DNA of 6,038 bases from DASQDN01 sp035630195 (GTDB lineage: Bacteria; Acidobacteriota; Terriglobia; Bryobacterales; Bryobacteraceae). Made by a program: the position numbers and the translations under genes. The notes below the pieces were generated by a model. The model ran no database searches and had not been told where the DNA came from. It worked only from the letters and a program-made list of their open reading frames with translations. This document shows, in pieces, positions 1 through 6,038 of this stretch. Position 1 is the first letter of the stretch, and each line of letters begins with the position of its first letter. Location of the stretch: positions 1 through 6,038 of the forward strand of contig DASQLD010000718.1 of NCBI GenBank assembly GCA_035630195.1, read 5' to 3'.

Positions 1-542
1 CAATGACGGTTCCTGGAGCCATTCACGCGCTGGAGAAGATTGCCGATCAATTTGGCGACAGCATAGTGCTGGGCGCAGGTACGGTTCTTGATCCGGAAAC
101 CGCCCGTATATGCATGCTGGCGGGCGCGCAGTTCTTTGTGACCCCTTCGCTGAATCTGAAGACGATCGAAGCGGCCAATCGCTATTCGAAGCCGATCATG
201 CCCGGAGCTCTAACGCCGACCGAAGTGGTCACCGCATGGGAGGCCGGAGCGGATGCCGTGAAAGTTTTCCCTTGCAGCGCAGTGGGCGGCGCGAAGTACA
301 TCAAAGCGCTCAAGGGACCGTTCCCTCAAATCGAGATGATTCCGACCGGTGGCGTCAATCTCGATACCGCGGCTGACTTTCTCAAAGCGGGGGCCTGTGC
401 GGTTGCGGTCGGCGGCGAGTTGATTGACGCCGAAACGATCAAGGCGGGGAAGTATGACGTCTTCGAAGAGCGGGCGCGCCAGTATCTCGAGATTGTACGG
501 AAGACTCGAGAAGAGTTGAAGTCGAAAGCTGCGGCTGGTTAA
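1..542 (+). CDS. eda: 2-keto-3-deoxy-6-phosphogluconate (KDPG) aldolase, 5'-partial
   Basis: Class I (Schiff-base) aldolase of the KDPG/KHG family. It splits 2-keto-3-deoxy-6-phosphogluconate into pyruvate and glyceraldehyde-3-phosphate, the last Entner-Doudoroff step, in the cytosol. About 179 residues are visible; the family is usually about 205-215, so roughly the first 40 residues lie left of the window. The ATG at position 3 is internal: MTVPGA aligns with the segment just after the conserved LE(V/I)T strand, and the frame is open to the edge. Counting from that Met, GAGTVLD is at 24-30, the MPGALTP loop at 66-72, the Schiff-base lysine motif KVFP with Lys87 in AVKVFPCSAVGG, and the phosphate-binding PTGG at 114-117. 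The catalytic Glu that precedes the visible part cannot be checked. The gene ends TAA, 3 nt before the convergent TfoX-domain gene. Some family members act on related keto-deoxy sugars (KHG, KDPGal), so exact substrate is inferred. Confidence 0.93.
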   Translation, partial: MTVPGAIHALEKIADQFGDSIVLGAGTVLDPETARICMLAGAQFFVTPSLNLKTIEAANRYSKPIMPGALTPTEVVTAWEAGADAVKVFPCSAVGGAKYIKALKGPFPQIEMIPTGGVNLDTAADFLKAGACAVAVGGELIDAETIKAGKYDVFEERARQYLEIVRKTREELKSKAAAG

Positions 543-545
543 GAT

Positions 546-905
546 TTATCGCGATTTCGGCTTTTTGCTTCGTTTCTTTTCAGCGCCGCGTTTTCCTGCC
601 TCAACGGACGCGGCGCACCAGTCTTTCATTGCGTCTGTGTCTTCGAAAATCTCCGGCGGAGCCTCGTAGTACGACATCACCTCGTCTCGATCAGGGAACG
701 GCTTGAAGGCTTTCAATCGCCGTTCGGCAAACCGGACACGATTCTCGTCGTCAGCTTTCAGATAAAGCGCATTGCCGGCCACGAGAGCGAAGACAATCTC
801 ATCGCAGTAAAGTGCATACCCACCGAACATCGACCGAGAAGTGATCTCACCCAAAGGAGAGAACTGCTCTTTCAGAAATTCGACATACGGGCTTGTTGAC
901 GGCAT
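546..905 (-). CDS. TfoX/Sxy N-terminal domain protein, stand-alone
   Basis: A 119-residue protein consisting of one TfoX N-terminal domain (PF04993 type). Recognisable parts are the SRSMFGGYALYCD segment at residues 23-35 with the hallmark MFGG (26-29), the FALVAGNALYLKAD strand pair at 39-52, the FxPFP stretch near 67-71, and the late SYYEAPPEIFED segment at 78-89 followed by a Trp-containing helix. The tail (residues 105-119) is very rich in Lys and Arg. The TfoX C-terminal domain found in full-length Sxy/TfoX competence regulators is absent, so a competence role should not be assumed; single-domain members are common and mostly uncharacterised. It lies 15 nt downstream of the DUF1080 gene on the same strand, so the two are probably co-transcribed. 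No good Shine-Dalgarno precedes the ATG, but the N-terminus starts where family members normally start. Confidence 0.85.
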   Translation of the reverse strand: MPSTSPYVEFLKEQFSPLGEITSRSMFGGYALYCDEIVFALVAGNALYLKADDENRVRFAERRLKAFKPFPDRDEVMSYYEAPPEIFEDTDAMKDWCAASVEAGKRGAEKKRSKKPKSR

Positions 906-920
906 GCGAAGCGAACATTA

Positions 921-1718
921 TCAAGGCTGGTCGTACGCTGGCAGCCGCCGTACCCAGATATTGCGAAAACGAACGCGTGTATCGTGGTCCTGAAGCGCCA
1001 GCGGTTCTTCGGCTGCGTGCGGAGCATATGTTCCAACGACTCGATGCGCCATGCGCCCGATGATTTCTTTATGGTGATGCATCAGCACACCATTGTGGAA
1101 GACGGTCACAAAAGCCGGTTTCACCAACTTCTCCCCTTCGAACTTCGGAGCCTCGAAGACGATGTCGTAAGTCTGCCATTCTCCCGGTTTTCGCGAGACG
1201 TTGACCGGCGGTGGCCACTGACCATAAATGGAAGCTGCTTGCCCGTCAGCATAGGTCGGGTTATCGGCAGATGAGTCGAGTACCTGAATCTCATAACGGC
1301 TCAACAGAAGAACGCCACTATTGGCGCGATTCTGCCCGTACCCGCGAATCTCAGTTGGCGTCGCAAATTCGATGTGAAGCTGAATATCTCCGAACTTTTC
1401 CTTCGTGACCAGGTCGCCTACGCCCTTCGAAGGAGCGTAGGTGGAGCCGTTCTCCACCGTCCAACCGGCCGGCTTGCCCTTCGTCGTCCACTTTGAGAGA
1501 TCTTTTCCATCAAACAGCACGATGGCATCAGAGGGCGGCTGACCCACCGTTGCGCCTGGAGTGACCATCTTTGGCTTAGGCCGGTCCTTGTCGTGGACTT
1601 TCCACTTCTGTCCTGGAAGGACTGCCGTATCCGAGTATCCGGTCACCTCCGTACCTTGTTGAGCGCAGGTGACGAACGCAAATGCCCCGATAATCAATGC
1701 AAATGCCGAGAGTCTCAT
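921..1718 (-). CDS. Exported DUF1080 (3-keto-disaccharide hydrolase family) protein
   Basis: A 265-residue secreted protein. Residues 1-20 form a signal peptide: Met-Arg-Leu, then a hydrophobic core (AFALIIGAFAFV), then TCA-QQ, a plausible signal peptidase I site. The Cys at 18 is preceded by Val-Thr, a poor lipobox, so a lipoprotein anchor is possible but not favoured. A Lys/Pro-rich linker to about residue 62 leads into a DUF1080 domain (PF06439, concanavalin-like jelly roll) from about 66 to 258. Family landmarks are VLFDGKDLSKW (67-77), GWTVENG (85-91), RANSGVLLLSRYEIQVLDS (131-149), EWQTYDIVFEAP (180-191), a His triplet at 214-216, and the closing LALQDHDTRVRFRNIWVRR (240-258). Family members act on 3-keto-glycosides or are predicted glycan-binding or hydrolytic proteins; substrate cannot be read here. 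A GAGAAG motif lies only 3 nt before the ATG. It is divergent from the TPR kinase gene and precedes the TfoX-domain gene. Confidence 0.88.
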   Translation of the reverse strand: MRLSAFALIIGAFAFVTCAQQGTEVTGYSDTAVLPGQKWKVHDKDRPKPKMVTPGATVGQPPSDAIVLFDGKDLSKWTTKGKPAGWTVENGSTYAPSKGVGDLVTKEKFGDIQLHIEFATPTEIRGYGQNRANSGVLLLSRYEIQVLDSSADNPTYADGQAASIYGQWPPPVNVSRKPGEWQTYDIVFEAPKFEGEKLVKPAFVTVFHNGVLMHHHKEIIGRMAHRVVGTYAPHAAEEPLALQDHDTRVRFRNIWVRRLPAYDQP

Positions 1719-1761
1719 TCGCTTCTCAGTATATGCCCGAGGAATCCGTCAGAATGGAAAG
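1719..1761. promoter_or_regulatory. Divergent intergenic gap, candidate promoter region
   Basis: This 43-nt gap is the only non-coding space available to drive both the leftward DUF1080 gene and the rightward TPR kinase gene. On the minus strand TATACT (positions 1733 to 1728) matches the sigma-70 -10 consensus at five of six bases, but no good -35 sits 16-18 nt upstream. It would also start transcription only a few bases before the DUF1080 ATG, giving a very short leader. On the plus strand TATATG at 1730-1735 is a weaker -10 candidate. GAGGA at 1739-1743 and GGAAAG at 1756-1761 are purine-rich candidates for the kinase ribosome binding site. No -24/-12 (GG-N10-GC) sigma-54 element was seen. 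The kinase promoter may lie inside the DUF1080 coding region. Confidence 0.3.
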
Positions 1762-3636
1762 ATGATCGGTTTGCCCGCTTCTCTCCCCGAACTCGAAGCT
1801 TGTCTGGAGACTGTGGGGAGAGAGGCCACGAGGGAACGTCTGGCCGTGCTGCTCGAACTTGCGTATGCTCTTCGCGCCGGCGAGCAGTGGGACCGCATGC
1901 AAGCGCTCTCGCTCGAAGCGGCTGAGATCGCGCGGACTTTCGAGGATGGCGCGTCGGAAGGACGGGCTCTCGCGGTTCTCGCGTTCGTTCAATACATCCG
2001 TTCGGATCTAAAGTCGGCGCTTGCGAATTGTACAAAAGCCCTCCAGCTAACCATGGGTGACGCTCACTCACAGGCGACCATTGGCGTTATCGTGGCCATG
2101 GTTCAGTGGACATTGGGCAACTTCGATGAGGCGCTACGGCACATCGATCGCAGTCTGCCCACCCTTCGGGAAGTGAATGACCAGACGACAGAGGCTTTCG
2201 CGGTAGTCGCAAAAGGCGGAATATTTCATAGTCTGGGGCAGTATGATCTATCGGTTGCCTGTTTTCGCGATGCGTTAGAGTTGTGCCGTGACACAGGCTT
2301 CGAAATCGGCGTCGCGCGAGCGCTTGCGGGTCTCGGCAGCGCATATCAGGCGCTGGGTTTGTTATCGGCTGCGCTCGAATGTCACAAGGACAGTTATGCC
2401 ATTGCGGAAAAATCGGGCCAAGCTCTCGGCATATCTCGCGCGCTCACTGACCTTGGGCAGGTGTACGAAGGACAGGGTCGCATAGACGAGGCGCTCCGGA
2501 CTCATGAGCGCGCACTTGCGATTCGGGAGCGAGAGAATTATCTACAGCCGCAAACGACCAACCTCTTCCACCTGGGAAATATTCATTACAAGCTTGGTAA
2601 CGTCGAGCGCGCCCAGGAGTATCTCCATCGCGGTATGGCGATCGCGGAAGAGATCGGCGCCCGTCCCAAGGTCGGCGACTTCCATCGGATATTGTCAGAC
2701 CTCTATGAAAAGTCCGGCGATCTTGCGCGAGCATTGCATCATTACAAAGCTTACGAGCGCATCAAAGCTGAGCTTTTCAGCGACCAGGCAACGCTACGGC
2801 ATAAGGCGCTCGAACTCGAATCGCAGCTTGAGATTCACAGGTTGAAAAACGTTGAGCTTGTTCGGCTGCTGGATGAATTGCAAGCAACGCAAGCCGAATT
2901 GCTCAACAAAGAAAAGATGGCTTCACTCGGAAGTCTGGTAGCTGCGCTGGCGCACGAGATCAATTCGCCTTTAGGAGTGATTCAAAGCGCTTCCGACCTG
3001 ACTTTGCGCTGCGCCGATAGACTACGTGATGACAACAGTTCCGCCATTGAAACGCTGCGGACCAACGCCCGCCTGATCAGCGACGCGAGTCATCGTATTG
3101 GCAAGCTCGTCACGAGTTTGAAGGCTTTTGCGCACCTTGATCGCGCCGAGTTCGGTGAGATCGACCTGGTGCAATCGCTGGAACATACATTGGCTTTGCT
3201 CGAACCGGAATTTCGTGGGCGCGTCGCGGTTGAGCGGGACTATCAGCCGGTTCCCCGATTGCACGCCTATGTCGGCGAGCTGAACCAGGTTTTCATGAAT
3301 CTTCTGCGAAACGCTGCGCAGGCAATTGATGGTCCTGGTGTAATCAACGTTCAAACGAGGGCTGCGAAAGAAGCTGTGCGCGTGAGCGTGATCGATTCCG
3401 GCAAGGGTATTCCGGAAGAAATGCGGAATACGATTTTCACTCCGGGATTCAACAAAGACGGCGATCGTGTGAAAGCGTCATTCAGCCTGTTCGGCTGTCA
3501 GAATATTGCGCGCAAGCATGGAGGCAACATTGAGGTCATGAGCCAGTTGGGACATGGCTCGACTTTTACGCTCGTGTTGCCTTCCACACTCGCGAATGCT
3601 TCCGAGCCTTTACGGTATGCGGAAGCGCGTGGTTAA
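1762..3636 (+). CDS. Soluble TPR-domain sensor histidine kinase
   Basis: A 624-residue cytosolic histidine kinase with no transmembrane segment or signal peptide. Residues 26-338 hold eight TPR-like helix pairs starting near 26, 66, 103, 143, 183, 223, 263 and 303, i.e. a 40-residue period. Residues 335-385 look like a coiled-coil linker. The HisKA H-box is at 386-408 with phospho-acceptor His398 in AHEINSPLG. HATPase_c follows: N-box ELNQVFMNLLRNAAQAI with Asn517, G1 box DSGKGIP (545-551), and an F-box-like IFTPGF (558-563). The usual GxGLGL G2 box is missing; residues 571-578 read KASFSLFG. No receiver domain is fused. Start choice: a GTG at 1669 gives 31 more residues, but these lie antisense to the DUF1080 signal peptide and look non-native, so ATG 1762 is preferred. 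TTG at 1771, 9 nt after GGAAAG, is another option. The signal is unknown; TPRs probably bind a protein or peptide. Its stop interlocks with that of the convergent regulator gene. Confidence 0.9.
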   Translation: MIGLPASLPELEACLETVGREATRERLAVLLELAYALRAGEQWDRMQALSLEAAEIARTFEDGASEGRALAVLAFVQYIRSDLKSALANCTKALQLTMGDAHSQATIGVIVAMVQWTLGNFDEALRHIDRSLPTLREVNDQTTEAFAVVAKGGIFHSLGQYDLSVACFRDALELCRDTGFEIGVARALAGLGSAYQALGLLSAALECHKDSYAIAEKSGQALGISRALTDLGQVYEGQGRIDEALRTHERALAIRERENYLQPQTTNLFHLGNIHYKLGNVERAQEYLHRGMAIAEEIGARPKVGDFHRILSDLYEKSGDLARALHHYKAYERIKAELFSDQATLRHKALELESQLEIHRLKNVELVRLLDELQATQAELLNKEKMASLGSLVAALAHEINSPLGVIQSASDLTLRCADRLRDDNSSAIETLRTNARLISDASHRIGKLVTSLKAFAHLDRAEFGEIDLVQSLEHTLALLEPEFRGRVAVERDYQPVPRLHAYVGELNQVFMNLLRNAAQAIDGPGVINVQTRAAKEAVRVSVIDSGKGIPEEMRNTIFTPGFNKDGDRVKASFSLFGCQNIARKHGGNIEVMSQLGHGSTFTLVLPSTLANASEPLRYAEARG

Positions 3637-4973
3637 CGATCGCGCGTAACTCCCAAGGCGCGCATTCGCTTGTGGAGATTCGTCCGCTCCATGCCGAGGG
3701 CTCTCGCCGCGCTCGATACATTCCAACTTGCGGCATCGAGCGCTTTCTGAATATGGTCGCGCTCGGCAGATTCACGCGCCTCTTGTACGGACGATTTCGG
3801 AGCGGTGTCGCGGTGATAGCGGATTTCAGATGGAACAGCATCCATTCCGATGTGGTCTCCGGCGCTCAAGATCGCCATACGCTCAACAACGTTTCGCAGT
3901 TCCCGCGCATTTCCTGGCCAGGTGTAAGCTTGCAGAACGGGGATAACCGTGGGATCGATTGAACGGGCCCGAAAGTTGTTTCGTGCGCAGAATTCTTCAA
4001 GAAAATACGCCACGAGTTCGGGAATGTCCTTGGGTCGTTCCCGCAAAGAAGGAACATGAATCGGCACGACAGAGAGGCGATAGTACAAGTCCTCGCGGAA
4101 TTTGTCCTGCCCGATCATTTCTGTCAGGTCACGATTCGTTGCCGCGACGACACGAACACTCACACGCACGGGTTGCTCTCCGCCGACTCGATGGAACTCG
4201 CCCTCCTGCAGAACGCGCAGCAGTTTGGCTTGCGATCCCGCATGCAGGTCACCCACTTCATCGAGAAATAAAGTGCCTCCGTCCGCTAGCTCGAACTTGC
4301 CGCGGCGTGCCGTCGCAGCTCCTGTGTACGCGCCCTTTTCGTGACCGAATAACTCGCTTTCGATCAGTTCAGTCGGAATGGCTGCGCAGTTCACTTTTAT
4401 GAAGGGTCCTGAGCTGAACGGACTTTCCCCATGGACATGCGCGGCTAACAATTCTTTGCCTGTGCCGGATTCACCGATCAAAAGCACCCGCGCGTCTGAT
4501 CGCGCGGCCAAGCCTGCCTGCTCGACAACTCGCTGCCAAGCGGGGCTGCATCCAATCATCCGCGGTCCGTTACCGACAAGTTCCCGCAGTCGCTCGTTTT
4601 CTTGGCGAAGATTGGATTGCTCGAGAGCGTTCTTCAAGGACAGAAGAACCTTGTCGCGAGCCAGGGGTTTTTCGAGGAAGTCGTAAGCCCCAGCTCGTGT
4701 GGCTTCGACCGCCTCGGAGATCGTTCCATGACCCGAGATCATCAGGACAGGAGCAGAAATACCTTTCATACGGATTTCCCGTAACAGATCAATACCATTG
4801 CCGTCCGGAAGCTTGACATCAAGCATGTATCCGTCGACGCGCGCGTTGAATGTTCGGAACGAGGAAGCGGTGTGACAAAGGCTGACTGCATAGCCTTCCC
4901 GTTCGAGGATCATCTGCAGCGATCGGCCGATATTCGGCTCGTCATCAACTATAAGTATGCGTTTCGTTCCCAT
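3633..4973 (-). CDS. NtrX-like sigma-54-dependent response regulator (REC-AAA+-Fis HTH)
   Basis: A 446-residue NtrC-class activator that, when phosphorylated, should drive sigma-54 RNA polymerase open-complex formation by ATP hydrolysis. The receiver domain (about 4-118) has the acidic pair Asp10-Asp11, phospho-acceptor Asp52 (MLDVKLPDGNG), Ser80 in the Thr/Ser position and Lys102 in EKP. The AAA+ domain (about 138-375) has Walker A GESGTGKE (167-174), the sigma-54 contact loop as GAYTGA (214-219), Walker B GGTLFLDEVGD (232-242), Sensor I VAATNRD (276-282), the arginine-finger region FREDLYYRL (292-300) and Sensor II WPGNARELRN (352-361). A Fis-type helix-turn-helix closes the protein (about 404-441, NVSSAARALGMERTNLHKRM). 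Length and domain order are normal for the family. The ATG overlaps the end of the NtrY-like kinase gene by 29 nt, indicating translational coupling and pairing. Target genes are not identifiable here. Confidence 0.94.
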   Translation of the reverse strand: MGTKRILIVDDEPNIGRSLQMILEREGYAVSLCHTASSFRTFNARVDGYMLDVKLPDGNGIDLLREIRMKGISAPVLMISGHGTISEAVEATRAGAYDFLEKPLARDKVLLSLKNALEQSNLRQENERLRELVGNGPRMIGCSPAWQRVVEQAGLAARSDARVLLIGESGTGKELLAAHVHGESPFSSGPFIKVNCAAIPTELIESELFGHEKGAYTGAATARRGKFELADGGTLFLDEVGDLHAGSQAKLLRVLQEGEFHRVGGEQPVRVSVRVVAATNRDLTEMIGQDKFREDLYYRLSVVPIHVPSLRERPKDIPELVAYFLEEFCARNNFRARSIDPTVIPVLQAYTWPGNARELRNVVERMAILSAGDHIGMDAVPSEIRYHRDTAPKSSVQEARESAERDHIQKALDAASWNVSSAARALGMERTNLHKRMRALGVTRDR

Positions 4974-6038
4974 TCGCCCGAGGCAGCGTCACGCGAAAGG
5001 CGGCGCCGCCAAGTTCTCCTTCAATTGCTTCGATGTCTCCACCCGACATTACTGCGCTCTTCCGAGCAATCGATAAACCAAGTCCCATGCCCGCCTTCTT
5101 GAATGAAATGGTTGGCTCGAACAGCGAGTCTCTCACTTGCGGACTCAGGCCGGGACCGGAATCGTGAACTTCGATTGTAATTTTGTCGTTGACGGCCCGG
5201 GTCTTCCCAAGCACGACACCTCCCGAACCTGCCGCGTCTGCCGCATTTTCGAGTAGATTCGTAATCACGCCTCTAATCAAGTCTTCGTCGGCGATGGCGC
5301 AATCGCTTGCATCGAATCGCGTATCATACCTGACGTCGGGGTGCGCACTCTTTAGAAAGTTCATGCGCTCTTCTACCAGAGCGTTTACATCGAGCGGCGT
5401 CAGTTGTACCGGGGGCTCTGTCGCAAATTGAGAGAATGCCCGGACACGTTTCTCGAGCGTCACCACCTCATCAACGACGATCTGCGAGGCCTGCTCCAGA
5501 AAACGATCGTCCCGTTCTCCTCGTCGCGCGAGAATCTCTTCCATTGTTAGACGGATCGGAGTGAGTGAGTTCTTCACTTCATGGGCCATTTTGCGGGCGA
5601 GTGTTTGCCAACTCGACAGACGAGTCACATGGATCAGCCGCTCTTGGCCCTTCTGTAAACGCTCGGCGGTATCGTTGAATGCTGACATTGCTTTGCCGAT
5701 TTCGTCGTGACCTTGTGGGCGAAGACGCGCTTCGAGGTTTCCGGAGGCAAGCTCGTCCAAACCTGCCGTGAGTTGCTCGAGCGGCCGGGTTATGCGGCTG
5801 GTTACCAGCGTTAGTACAACCAGGCAGACCGCCCAGATTGCCGCGGCTGCCACGACAAGCGTCCAAAAATAGCCGCGCCGCAGATTGCGAGCCCGGGCGC
5901 GATCGACAAGAGCGCGTGCCTTCACGTAATCCTCAGTTAGTCGTCTCATACCCGGACCACCCACTGCACGTGTAAAGACATGCACTTCGCTACCGCGGCG
6001 GACTAAATATTCAATCCGATCCTGCTGTTTGCCGGCGA
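4945..6038 (-). CDS. NtrY-like membrane sensor histidine kinase, 5'-partial
   Basis: The C-terminal 364 or so residues of a membrane histidine kinase. The frame stays open to the right edge, so the N-terminus and any earlier membrane segments lie outside; the GTG at 5985 is internal. Counting from that GTG: an extracytoplasmic juxtamembrane helix (to about 37), a transmembrane segment at about 40-62, a HAMP domain at about 62-116 (TRPLEQL, then HDEIGKAMSAFN), and a HisKA box with phospho-acceptor His135 in RKMAHEVKNSLTPIRLT. HATPase_c follows, with N-box Asn247 (TNLLENAADAA), G1 DSGPGL (275-280), an F-box-like LFEPTISFKK (288-297) and an intact G2 box GMGLGLSIA (299-307). The Trp before the H-box and the LTPI run after it are typical of the NtrY family. 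It precedes the NtrX-like regulator with a 29-nt overlap, the standard kinase-regulator operon. The family is linked to nitrogen or redox sensing and envelope functions in various bacteria; the signal here is unknown. Confidence 0.92.
   Translation of the reverse strand, partial: AGKQQDRIEYLVRRGSEVHVFTRAVGGPGMRRLTEDYVKARALVDRARARNLRRGYFWTLVVAAAAIWAVCLVVLTLVTSRITRPLEQLTAGLDELASGNLEARLRPQGHDEIGKAMSAFNDTAERLQKGQERLIHVTRLSSWQTLARKMAHEVKNSLTPIRLTMEEILARRGERDDRFLEQASQIVVDEVVTLEKRVRAFSQFATEPPVQLTPLDVNALVEERMNFLKSAHPDVRYDTRFDASDCAIADEDLIRGVITNLLENAADAAGSGGVVLGKTRAVNDKITIEVHDSGPGLSPQVRDSLFEPTISFKKAGMGLGLSIARKSAVMSGGDIEAIEGELGGAAFRVTLPRANGNETHTYS

Noticed and set aside
3..5. Taking the ATG at position 3 as the true start of the aldolase.
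   Set aside because: It would remove the first beta strand, including the catalytic Glu, of a conserved barrel; the motif MTVPGA is internal in the family and the frame is open to the edge.
556..582. T-rich run just after the aldolase stop, resembling a terminator tail.
   Set aside because: No stable hairpin precedes it, and it encodes the Lys-rich C-terminus of the TfoX-domain protein on the minus strand.
546..905. Calling the TfoX-domain gene a competence activator (tfoX/sxy).
   Set aside because: Only the N-terminal domain is present; the C-terminal domain of true Sxy/TfoX is missing and there is no competence context.
1678..1707. Direct repeat GCAAATGCC at 1678-1686 and 1699-1707, 21 bp apart, upstream of the TPR kinase; looked like a two-turn operator.
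   Set aside because: It is explained by the repeated Ala-Phe-Ala codons in the hydrophobic core of the DUF1080 signal peptide on the other strand.
1715..2071. A 118-codon minus-strand frame opposite the start of the TPR kinase.
   Set aside because: It overlaps well-formed TPR repeats, has Arg/Pro-rich low-similarity content, and would overlap the DUF1080 start.
3959..4402. A 147-codon open frame on the plus strand opposite the AAA+ domain.
   Set aside because: It is antisense to a fully conserved, motif-complete AAA+ domain, has no recognisable domain, and its composition (Arg, Ser, Pro, Cys rich) is typical of a shadow frame.
5983..5985. Taking the GTG at 5985 as the start of the NtrY-like kinase.
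   Set aside because: The frame is open through to the window edge, and this start would leave an extracytoplasmic helix before the membrane segment with no earlier segment to export it.

Overview
The window is almost wall-to-wall bacterial coding sequence: six protein genes, two of them cut by the window edges. There is no RNA gene, mobile element, CRISPR array or gene-free stretch over 300 bases. Gene content points to a Gram-negative-type soil bacterium, and I would guess Acidobacteriota: a KDPG aldolase with the MTVPGA / KVFPCSAVGG wording, an exported DUF1080 protein, a soluble TPR histidine kinase, and an NtrY/NtrX-like pair with the HEVKNSLTPI kinase box. This assignment is inference from protein style, not from a phylogenetic marker.

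Left part (1-1718). The 3' end of a 2-keto-3-deoxy-6-phosphogluconate aldolase gene (eda) runs rightward. Three bases after its stop it meets a leftward pair: an exported DUF1080 (3-keto-disaccharide hydrolase family) protein and, 15 nt downstream of it, a small stand-alone TfoX N-terminal-domain protein. The aldolase and the DUF1080 protein both fit sugar catabolism, but nothing in the sequence proves they work together.

Right part (1719-6038). A 43-nt divergent gap separates the DUF1080 gene from a rightward gene for a cytosolic histidine kinase. That kinase has eight TPR-like repeats at 40-residue spacing, a coiled-coil linker and a HisKA/HATPase core. Its stop codon interlocks with that of a leftward gene for an NtrC-class sigma-54-dependent response regulator (REC-AAA+-Fis HTH). 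The regulator overlaps by 29 nt the end of an NtrY-like membrane histidine kinase gene that runs off the right edge.

The NtrY-like kinase and the regulator are a co-transcribed two-component pair that should activate sigma-54 promoters. The TPR kinase lies tail-to-tail with them and has no regulator of its own in view, so it may be a second, cytosolic input into the same regulator; that is a hypothesis from gene order only. The most unusual sequence-level feature is the loss of the usual glycine-rich G2 box in the TPR kinase's ATP-binding domain. I found no clearly new multi-gene system here.
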